A stretch of DNA of 5,799 bases from contig JAJECB010000158.1 of NCBI GenBank assembly GCA_022822245.1, forward strand, positions 1-5,799, written 5' to 3'. The DNA is from Gammaproteobacteria bacterium. Its GTDB lineage: Bacteria; Pseudomonadota; Gammaproteobacteria; HK1. This document shows positions 1 through 5,378 of the stretch, in pieces. The position numbers and the translations under genes are program-made. The notes beneath the pieces are model-generated. The model ran no database searches. It was not told the origin of the DNA and saw only the letters and a list, made by a program, of their open reading frames with translations. Position 1 is the first letter of the stretch, and the number at the start of each line of letters is the position of its first letter.

Positions 1-246
1 CGAGTCGTGCCCGCCGAGCTGATGCGCGCTCGGCAGGGGGAAGCGGGCTTCGCGAACCGGCTCAATCTCGAGCGGTATGTGGATGAGCGTCCGATCCTCG
101 TCCGACCCCGTGACCGGACGGACGCGGAGCGTCTCCGCCGAGCTTCCGCCGAGGACGACCCATTCGCGCCCGCGGGCGCTGACGAGACTCCCGGGCGCGT
201 ATATCGGATCAATGGGGCGGGATGTCGAACGTCCGGAGATTTCCAC
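1..246 (-). CDS. SNF2/DEAD-type helicase, N-terminal 82 codons only (runs off left edge)
   Basis: Read on the minus strand from a GTG at 246, the frame stays open to position 1 and gives 82 residues. The stretch from residue 16 (YAPGSLVSARGREWVVL), followed by an R-P-[VL]-x-G-[ST]-[DE]-[DE] segment and an E-P-V ... F-P-L-P segment, matches my memory of the N-terminus of large SNF2-like helicases found in DISARM-type and related defence islands. In those proteins the Walker A (DEGIGKT-like) motor follows at about residue 100-150, here outside the window. Such helicases are ATP-driven DNA translocases. The GTG adds about 15 residues before the conserved part, and no good ribosome site is visible, so the exact start is uncertain. 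The overlapping plus-strand frame at 7-285 looks like a shadow. The gene points away from the methyltransferase operon. The family call rests on N-terminal resemblance only, because no motor motif is visible. Confidence 0.7.
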   Translation of the reverse strand, partial: MEISGRSTSRPIDPIYAPGSLVSARGREWVVLGGSSAETLRVRPVTGSDEDRTLIHIPLEIEPVREARFPLPSAHQLGGHDS

Positions 247-260
247 TATGGTGTGTTTCC

Positions 261-289
261 CATCTCCCCGCCAGCGCGGGGATGAAACG
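261..289. repeat. CRISPR-repeat-like hairpin between two divergent genes
   Basis: Positions 266-271 (CCCCGC) and 276-281 (GCGGGG) form a perfect 6-bp stem around a 4-base CAGC loop, followed directly by ATGAAACG. A 6-bp CCCCGC/GCGGGG stem, 4-base loop and ATRAAMCG tail is the layout of 29-nt type I-E CRISPR repeats. There is no neighbouring copy at the normal spacing of about 61 bp, so this is a solitary repeat or look-alike and not an array. It sits in the gap of about 45 bp between the helicase start (246) and the small gene start (292). Its 3' GGGG arm is also the only Shine-Dalgarno-like sequence for the small gene, so it may act as a translational or transcriptional control hairpin instead. 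Confidence 0.45.
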
Positions 290-291
290 CC

Positions 292-570
292 ATGACCGCC
301 AGCACCTTCGGCACTCACGCCGCGGTTCGCAGACTTGAGGCTGTCGACATCGATACGCGTCAGGCCGAGGCCATCGTTGCCGCGATTCGTAGTGGGCAAG
401 GCGACCTTGCCACGAAAAGCGATATCGCTAGCGTACACGCTGATATTGTCGGCGTACGCACCGAGCTTGCCAGCGTACGCCCCGAGATTGGGACTCTGCG
501 ATGGGTCGTCGGCATTCAGAGCGCAATCACTCTTGCCACGTTCGCCATCGTTGCCGCCAAGCTGCTTTGA
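292..570 (+). CDS. Small coiled-coil protein with C-terminal membrane anchor (DUF1640/CCDC90-like)
   Basis: This is a 92-residue protein starting at ATG. The N-terminus (residues 5-31, TFGTHAAVRRLEA ... DTRQAEAIVAAI) matches a recurrent pattern of small bacterial coiled-coil proteins related to DUF1640/CCDC90, in which a short helical head is followed by heptads. Residues 38-66 are a short coiled coil with degenerate repeats, visible in the DNA as recurring GCGTACRC units. Residues 70-92 are hydrophobic (WVVGIQSAIT ... VAAKLL) and likely form a single membrane helix ending at the C-terminus. Family members usually have a longer or variable coiled coil, so this one is short. The biochemical role is unknown. 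It is divergent from the helicase and lies between two CRISPR-like repeats, so it may be a small inserted cassette rather than part of either flanking operon. Confidence 0.72.
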   Translation: MTASTFGTHAAVRRLEAVDIDTRQAEAIVAAIRSGQGDLATKSDIASVHADIVGVRTELASVRPEIGTLRWVVGIQSAITLATFAIVAAKLL

Positions 571-613
571 CCTTCCCCCCGGCCCGATGTCGGATTTGTC
601 GGGTCTTTCCGCC

Positions 614-642
614 GTGTTCCCCGCCCGCGAAGGGATGAAACC
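614..642. repeat. Degenerate second copy of the CRISPR-like repeat
   Basis: This 29-nt segment begins GTGTTCCCCGC and ends GGGATGAAACC. Aligned with 261-288 it matches at 21 of 28 positions, and at 21 of 24 if the first four bases are left out. Its opening GTGTTCCCCGC is closer to classical type I-E repeats than the first copy, but its stem is broken by AA at 630-631. No further copy is found after one spacer length. The bases upstream of the two copies also share short blocks (GATGTCG, TTTCC, GTGTT), so the duplicated unit may be longer, roughly 221-288 against 586-641. Confidence 0.4.
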
Positions 643-810
643 ACGTATATGGTTGATCTTGATGGAATTGAGAGGAAGCTCACCTGAACGTATCCCTCCA
701 GGAATCCCCCCAACGAAACGACGCTCGAACGACTCGGGAAAACGCAGTCGAGCCCGATCTACCAAGGTGAGGAATTCTGGGCGAGACACACACAGTGGTC
801 CAGAGGCGGG

Positions 811-832
811 TGGTGCGCACAAGAGCGCACCA
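811..832. repeat. Perfect 8-bp inverted repeat (hairpin or operator)
   Basis: TGGTGCGC at 811-818 is the exact reverse complement of GCGCACCA at 825-832, separated by ACAAGA. There is no T-run on either strand, so it is a poor candidate for an intrinsic terminator. Its ends (TGGYG ... CRCCA) resemble those of the two palindromes near 1203 and 1272, which hints at a shared binding protein or a common repeat family. Confidence 0.5.
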
Positions 833-1085
833 GCTACCGTGAACGTGATCCATGAGGCCGGTCTGTTTCAGGGCAGGCTCGGTTTTTACCGCGCCATAGT
901 GCTGTTGGAGGAGGGGTGCGAAGGATTCAGCAATATCGCGGGGCTGGAACAGATACGATTTCCGCCGGGCAACATCGGCGCCGTCTTCGAGCAGATTCGC
1001 GAGGTCCTTGCGCGCGAAGAGCTGCTTGCTGCTGCGTCGACGCGTCCCACGTTGCACTACTCCGGGCGTGTGCAGTGCAGGTCGG

Positions 1086-1208
1086 CCGATTAGGCGGGCA
1101 GATGTTCACGACGTCGGCGCTTGAGTAGCCGAGCTGCACCCACTCGATCCCCCCCGCCGCGCCCTGCGTCGATATCAGGCGAGTCGGCCCCGCTCCACGC
1201 GCTTGGTG
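1086..1208 (-). pseudogene. Decayed tyrosine recombinase (integrase) C-terminal fragment
   Basis: The minus-strand frame from 1208 downward reads HQARGAGPTRLISTQGA, then IEWVQLGYSSADVVNI. Tyrosine recombinases carry the box H-x-L-R-H-T-F-A-T-x-L-I ... QGA ... IEWVQRQLGHSS-x-D-V-T-x-x-IY near the C-terminus. The alignment keeps H, R, T, R, L and I at equal spacing, then QGA, IEWVQ, LG-x-SSADV and NI. The second catalytic His/Arg region (RH becomes RG), the LGH histidine (now Tyr) and the nucleophilic Tyr (now Cys) are lost, and two residues are missing between WVQ and LG. No N-terminal or core-binding half is recognisable to the right. This would be an inactive relic of a phage or integrative element. 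The resemblance is short, so chance cannot be excluded. Confidence 0.38.
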
Positions 1209-1224
1209 TATAGCGACACACCAA
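1203..1224. promoter_or_regulatory. Palindrome A upstream of the methyltransferase operon (candidate operator)
   Basis: TTGGTGT (1203-1209) pairs exactly with ACACCAA (1218-1224) across an 8-base spacer. The block 1205-1224 is repeated, with few changes, at 1273-1291. Palindromes of this size in an upstream region are typical of dimeric repressor sites. It lies about 215 bp before the methyltransferase start. No regulator gene is visible in the window. Confidence 0.45.
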
Positions 1225-1271
1225 TACGGTCGTGCCAAACTACGCGCGGCGGATGGGTAGGCTGATACGCG

Positions 1272-1290
1272 TGGCGTGTGCGACACGCCA
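1272..1290. promoter_or_regulatory. Palindrome B upstream of the methyltransferase operon (candidate operator)
   Basis: TGGCGTGT (1272-1279) is the exact reverse complement of ACACGCCA (1283-1290), with a GCG centre. It shares GCGACACRCCAA (11 of 12 bases) with palindrome A, and the two copies are offset by 67 bp in the same orientation. Both can be summarised as GGYGTRT-(A)-GCGACACRCCAA. Two similar palindromes about 150-235 bp before the operon suggest a pair of sites for one regulator, although a mobile repeat unit is an alternative. Confidence 0.45.
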
Positions 1291-1438
1291 ACGACAATGG
1301 CAGAGGCACGAGTGGTCCTAAGCCAGATGGCGACCAGCGTGTTCGGACGGTAGACACGAAGCCAAATCTCGGCGCAGGCGCTAGTCGAGGCCGTGTGCCG
1401 AGCCGGGCTGCGCTGGCGTCGGATCGGCGGGTGAGGGC

Positions 1439-2779
1439 GTGGTGGATTACCTGAGTGCTACCGACGACAGGGTCGTGGCTGATCTTGAGTGCCTGTCCCG
1501 GGACAATGGTGACTACTGGACGTTTCGCGGCCGCGCCGGTCGGAAGCGGAATCAGGGACTGGTTCAGTACCCCGCCATGATGGTGCCCGAGATGCAGGCG
1601 GTGCTCATGAAGGCGGTGATTGCGGCCGACGGAGGAGTCGGCAGAGTGTACGACCCGTTCGCGGGCTGCGGGACGACTCTCGTCGAGAGCATGCGGCTCG
1701 GTCTTGATTTCGTAGGGCAGGACATCAATCCGCTGGCCGTGCTGTTCTGTCGGACCAAGTGCGGCCCCTTTCATCTCCGCAAGCTCTCGGACGCGGTCGA
1801 CGACGTCCTGGCGTGGGCAACCTCAGATCGGAGCAGACGACTGGAGGCGCACTTCCCCGGGTTGAGGAAGTGGTTCGGTTCCGGGGCGATCACGGAGCTG
1901 TCAAGGATTCGGCGCGCGATACGCAGGGTCGACCACACCTGGTGCCGCCGAGTCCTTTGGACGGGACTTGCGGAGACAGTTCGTCTGACGAGTAACTCCA
2001 GGACGTCGACATTCAAGCTGCACGTGCGCAGTGCGGATGACTTGGCCGCTCGGACAGTCCGTCCGCTCGAGGTCTTTTCGTCGGTGGTGGCTGATATGTG
2101 CGAGCGGCTGGGCGAGGAAGCTGGGGTGCTTCGTGAGGCCGGGTACCTGACGAGGGGCGGACACTACCGGGGCGAACTCAAGATCCGACTGGGAGACTCG
2201 ACGGCCCGAAGCGGCGACGGGATCAGGCCTGACCTGGTCGTGACGTCGCCGCCCTACGGCGACAATACGTCGACGGTGCCCTATGGGCAGTACTCGTACC
2301 TCCCGCTTCAGTGGATTGACCTGGGGGACATTGGCACGGAGGTCAACCGCGACTGCCTTTCCTCGACCCACGAGATCGATGCGAGGAGCCTCGGGGGATC
2401 GAGAAAAGACGCTTTGGAACAGGTCGCCGATCTGCTCGACGTCAGCCCGAGCTTGAAGGATGAATTGGAGCGGCTCGAAGACTTCCCGGCGGACAGAAAG
2501 GGACGGGTCGCGGCTTTCTTTCGCGACTTTGACGCTTCACTCGACGCAGTCTCGGCCGCGCTCAGGCCCGCGGGCTACATGATCTGGACGATCGGCAACC
2601 GGCGCGTGGGCGGCGAGCCGGTTCCTTCGGATCGGATTCTCGGGGAGTTGCTGGAGTCGCGGAATGTGCGCTTGATCGCGAGGATAGAGCGGAAGATTCC
2701 GAACAAGCGAATGGCGAACAGGAACTCGATCGCAACGACGATGTGCCGGGAGGCCATCCTAATTTTCAGAAAAGCGTAG
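1439..2779 (+). CDS. Amino-type DNA methyltransferase (N4-cytosine or N6-adenine)
   Basis: The protein has 446 residues and is likely a self-marking DNA methyltransferase that transfers a methyl group from S-adenosylmethionine to an exocyclic base amine. Motif I, the SAM-binding loop, is YDPFAGCGTT at residues 71-80. The acidic end of the next strand is at 92-98 (VGQDINP). Catalytic motif IV is DLVVTSPPYGDN at 265-276. The roughly 190 residues between them probably hold target recognition, which gives the motif order I-then-IV of alpha-type enzymes. The tail (residues 380-446: WTIGNRR ... IPNKRM ... N-S ... REAILIFRK) completes the fold. SPPY favours N4-cytosine, but motif IV alone does not settle the base. 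GTG at 1439 and GTG at 1442 are both possible starts; a GAGGG at 1433-1437 spaces better to 1442. An in-frame stop at 1382 and no other start codon before 1439 rule out a longer form. It heads the operon. Confidence 0.92.
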   Translation: MVDYLSATDDRVVADLECLSRDNGDYWTFRGRAGRKRNQGLVQYPAMMVPEMQAVLMKAVIAADGGVGRVYDPFAGCGTTLVESMRLGLDFVGQDINPLAVLFCRTKCGPFHLRKLSDAVDDVLAWATSDRSRRLEAHFPGLRKWFGSGAITELSRIRRAIRRVDHTWCRRVLWTGLAETVRLTSNSRTSTFKLHVRSADDLAARTVRPLEVFSSVVADMCERLGEEAGVLREAGYLTRGGHYRGELKIRLGDSTARSGDGIRPDLVVTSPPYGDNTSTVPYGQYSYLPLQWIDLGDIGTEVNRDCLSSTHEIDARSLGGSRKDALEQVADLLDVSPSLKDELERLEDFPADRKGRVAAFFRDFDASLDAVSAALRPAGYMIWTIGNRRVGGEPVPSDRILGELLESRNVRLIARIERKIPNKRMANRNSIATTMCREAILIFRKA

Positions 2780-2788
2780 GCGGACGCG

Positions 2789-5374
2789 GTGGCGACGAAC
2801 GCGACACCGTTGCAGTTCGACATCAACGCCGCCGTGGTGTTCCGGTTGGGCGAGGAGCTCATCACCGACGTTGTGCAGGCGCTCGTCGAGTTGGTCAAGA
2901 ACAGCTACGACGCGGATGCGACCTGGGTCAACGTCGTGATCGACACGAAGGGTGTCAACGCGTCGGGCAGCCGCTATGCGGATGCGAAGGGGATGATCGT
3001 CGTCGAGGACAACGGCGATGGCATGGACGAGGCCGCGGTCCGCGCTGGGTGGATGATGATTGCGAACTCCCCCAAGCGAGGGCAGAAGGCGGCGGGTTGG
3101 GTCAGTCGTCGCGGACGCACGCCCATCGGGGACAAGGGCCTGGGCCGACTGGGTAGTCAACGGCTCGCACAGAACGTCGAGATATTCACCCGCTCACGAA
3201 CTGCGCCGGAAACGGAACACTACGTCGGGTTCTCCTGGGACGACTTCCGGGGGACGTCGAAGTTGCGCGACGTTTCGGCCCGATGGGAGACCACCCGCGA
3301 CGGGGGCGGCGCTCCGGGCACGAGACTTGTGCTTTCCAGCTTACGCGAACCGGAGGTGTGGCAGGCGACGGACAAGCTGCGGGAATTGCAGCGCAGGCTG
3401 TCGCGGATGATCTCGCCGTTCGAGGAGGTGCGCGATTTCGATGTACACGTCGAGGTCGACGGGAACCCCCTAGAACTCGTCGAGATCGCTAGGCGCCTGC
3501 GCGAGACAGCGCAGCTGCACTACAGGTTCGACTTCGACGGCGAGCGTCTGCAGGTGCGGGGATTCGGCCGGCTCAACTACTTTCGGCCTGGCTCGAAGAA
3601 GCAACGGGACGCGTTGGCGGAGCTGGTGAAGAAGGACAAGGGCGAGGCGCTCTTCGAGTTTCTGGCCGCTCGAAAGGGCAAGGGGCGGCCGCCGAGACTC
3701 TGTCGCTCGGATCGCGAGGGCTGGTTCGTGGAGTTCGGCACCGCACGCGCGCTGGACGATCTCCCCGCGGCGCGGCGCGAAGAGCCGGAGGAGCCCGAGG
3801 GGCAGGAGCAGCTCGAGCTGGAGCCGGACCAGGAGTTCGACCAGGATCGGATGCAGGGGCAGGAGCAGAGGAAGCCAATCAACCCCGGCCCTTTCCGGGG
3901 AGAAGTCGATGCGGTCTCTCTGGAAAGCGCCGATGCGCGGGAGGCCGATCTGGGGAGCTTGTCGGAGTACCGTCAACTGGTCGGCGATCATGCAGGCATC
4001 CGGGTCTACCGGGACGGCTTCGGCATTCGCGTGGGCGAGGACTGGTTGGGGCTGGGCCGGCAGTGGACCGGCGGGAGTTCCTACTACGGTCTTCGCCCCG
4101 GCAACGTCCTGGGGTTCGTGGCGATCAGCGCGCGGGAGAATCCGGACCTCGTTGAGACCACGAGCCGCGAGGGGTTCCAGGAGACGCCCCACTTTGAGAA
4201 CTTCTTCGGGCTGCTCTCCGAGTTCGTGCGGTTCGCGGGCGACGCCCAGGATTTCCTGCGGCGCGGGACGGTCGATTTCGTCAAGCAGCAACAGGATTGC
4301 GAGGCAGGTGTCGGACCTGCCGTTGACCACTCCACCATCACCGGGCGGATCGGCCAGGTTGCGGGCCGGCTCTCCGCGCACGAGCAACGGGTGAAGCAGC
4401 AGGTCGGTTCCTTACGGGAGGCGACGGTCGGTGCGGCGAAGACGCTCGAGCACGTGCGCGGCGAGCTGGGGCAGATCGCGCCCGAGGACGGCAGGGTGTC
4501 CAGGGCGATTGTGGAACTCGAACGAGAAATCGAGAAGGCGTCCCAAGCGGAGGAGCAGATCCGCAAGCAAGTCGCCGAAGCGCTCACCCTCGCATCGGAA
4601 CTGAGGGCCACGCAAGAGGTCCTCGATCGGCGCTGGGGGACGCTCAACGAGCATGTAGCGGCCCTGTACGAAAGCGTCAGTCTGGGGCTGACGGCGGAGA
4701 TGCTGTCGCACGAGATCAACAACATCGCGGACCGACTCGCGCAGAAGAGTGCGGCGATGCTGCGAGAGGTGCGCAAGGGGACGGTTCGACAGGCGACGGT
4801 CGTGGCCTACGTCGAAGAGGTTCGTTCGAGCGTCGCCGGCATGCGCAAGCAACTCACCCATCTGACCCCTTCTCTGCGGTATGTGCGGGAAAAACGGGAG
4901 CCGATCAATGTGCCGGCTTTCCTGGCGGATCTGGTCGAATTCTACGGAGCAAAGCTCGCGGCGAACGGAATCGAGATGACCGTGGAGGGAGCGACGCCGC
5001 GGGGGTTCGTGGTGCGCATGAACAAGGGCAAGTTGACGCAGGTGTTCGACAACCTGGTCCTGAACGCGGAGTACTGGTTGAAGGAGGCGATCCGGGCGGG
5101 GGCTATCCGCAGGGGCGAGATCACCCTCGTGGTGGACGCGCCCCGGGTTCGGATCGGCGACAACGGCCGAGGGGTGGAGGAGACCGTGGAAGAGGAGCTG
5201 TTCGAACCGTTCGTCACGATGAAACGCAAAGGGGAGGGCCGCGGCCTGGGGTTGTTCGTCTGTCGGCAGCTTCTCGAATCGGAGTCGTGCGCAATCGACC
5301 TGCTCCCGGAACGCAACGAGCGCAAGCGAAGGTACGCGTTCGAAATCGACTTGTCCGGTGTGGTGGGGGAATAG
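2789..5374 (+). CDS. Double-GHKL ATPase: MORC/Hsp90-like N-terminus fused to a histidine-kinase-like C-terminus
   Basis: This is an 861-residue soluble protein with no signal peptide or membrane helix. Module 1 (residues about 15-230) is a GHKL ATPase: N-box ALVELVKNSYDAD at 31-43, with E34 as the likely general base and N38 for Mg; DNGDGM at 74-79; IANSPK at 91-96; GDKGLGR lid at 114-120. Residues 400-480 (YRDGFGIRV ... DWLGLGRQW ... REGFQETPHFENF) look like the S5-type transducer that follows such ATPases in MORC-like proteins. Residues 329-362 are an acidic, Gln-rich linker. Residues about 520-625 are coiled coil. Module 2 has an H-box-like AEMLSHEINN at 636-645 (H641), N-box DNLVLNAEYW at 754-763, IGDNGRG at 789-795, FEPFVTMK at 805-812 and GEGRGLGLFVCRQL at 815-828. 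It starts at a GTG 9 bp after the methyltransferase stop, with AGGCGGA overlapping that stop, so translation is probably coupled. Family knowledge suggests an ATP-gated DNA sensor or clamp joined to a phosphorelay kinase; that role is inferred. Confidence 0.88.
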   Translation: MATNATPLQFDINAAVVFRLGEELITDVVQALVELVKNSYDADATWVNVVIDTKGVNASGSRYADAKGMIVVEDNGDGMDEAAVRAGWMMIANSPKRGQKAAGWVSRRGRTPIGDKGLGRLGSQRLAQNVEIFTRSRTAPETEHYVGFSWDDFRGTSKLRDVSARWETTRDGGGAPGTRLVLSSLREPEVWQATDKLRELQRRLSRMISPFEEVRDFDVHVEVDGNPLELVEIARRLRETAQLHYRFDFDGERLQVRGFGRLNYFRPGSKKQRDALAELVKKDKGEALFEFLAARKGKGRPPRLCRSDREGWFVEFGTARALDDLPAARREEPEEPEGQEQLELEPDQEFDQDRMQGQEQRKPINPGPFRGEVDAVSLESADAREADLGSLSEYRQLVGDHAGIRVYRDGFGIRVGEDWLGLGRQWTGGSSYYGLRPGNVLGFVAISARENPDLVETTSREGFQETPHFENFFGLLSEFVRFAGDAQDFLRRGTVDFVKQQQDCEAGVGPAVDHSTITGRIGQVAGRLSAHEQRVKQQVGSLREATVGAAKTLEHVRGELGQIAPEDGRVSRAIVELEREIEKASQAEEQIRKQVAEALTLASELRATQEVLDRRWGTLNEHVAALYESVSLGLTAEMLSHEINNIADRLAQKSAAMLREVRKGTVRQATVVAYVEEVRSSVAGMRKQLTHLTPSLRYVREKREPINVPAFLADLVEFYGAKLAANGIEMTVEGATPRGFVVRMNKGKLTQVFDNLVLNAEYWLKEAIRAGAIRRGEITLVVDAPRVRIGDNGRGVEETVEEELFEPFVTMKRKGEGRGLGLFVCRQLLESESCAIDLLPERNERKRRYAFEIDLSGVVGE
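5365..5370 (+). promoter_or_regulatory. Ribosome binding site deciding the start of the receiver-like gene
   Basis: GGGGGA lies inside the last codons of the ATPase gene, 8 bases before ATG 5379 and 5 bases before GTG 5376. The spacing favours ATG 5379. The overlap with the preceding gene implies translation from the same mRNA. Confidence 0.5.
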
Positions 5375-5378
5375 CGTG

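Larger units (their letters stand above)
571..1438. other. Gene-poor stretch of about 870 bp between the small gene and the methyltransferase operon
   Basis: No intact gene can be supported here. A forward frame (635-1093) and an overlapping reverse frame (680-1057) are both open, but neither has a recognisable family, a clear ribosome site or decisive codon bias. The part around 635-700 is visibly more AT-rich than its surroundings. The stretch holds the degenerate CRISPR-like repeat, three palindromes (811-832, 1203-1224, 1272-1290) and a probable recombinase remnant (1086-1208, minus strand). The part right of about 1225 must contain the promoter of the methyltransferase operon, but no convincing -35/-10 pair could be picked out. 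The overall picture is a decayed integration region that now serves as an upstream control region. Confidence 0.6.

Noticed and set aside
7..285. Forward open frame of 92 codons at the left edge
   Set aside because: The opposite strand over the same bases gives a recognisable helicase N-terminus, while the forward translation is Arg/Pro-rich with no family resemblance.
583..607. Possible intrinsic terminator after the small gene (CCCGA ... TCGGG then TCTTT)
   Set aside because: The stem is only 5 bp with an 11-base loop and the T-run is interrupted, which is too weak to call.
261..642. A functional CRISPR array
   Set aside because: There are only two imperfect repeats 353 bp apart with a gene between them, no copy at a normal repeat-spacer distance, and no cas gene in the window.
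680..1057. Reverse open frame of 125 codons (QLFARKDLANLLEDGADVARR ...)
   Set aside because: Part of it looks protein-like, but there is no known family and no clear ribosome site, and its second half is unlike a normal protein. Codon third-position GC does not separate it from the forward frame.
635..1093. Forward open frame of 152 codons starting at the ATG within the second CRISPR-like repeat
   Set aside because: The first half reads like non-coding sequence (rare codons, RSNDSGKRSRARS-type low complexity). No family is recognised and a reverse frame of similar quality overlaps it. It may be a decayed gene but cannot be supported.
1225..1438. Sigma-70-type promoter for the methyltransferase operon
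   Set aside because: Several TAnnnT-like hexamers exist, but none is paired with a credible -35 box at 16-18 bp. A promoter must be nearby but cannot be placed.
3470..4387. Long reverse frame of 305 codons inside the ATPase gene
   Set aside because: It is antisense to clearly conserved GHKL protein sequence. Long Leu/Pro/Arg-rich reverse frames are a common by-product of GC-rich codon use.
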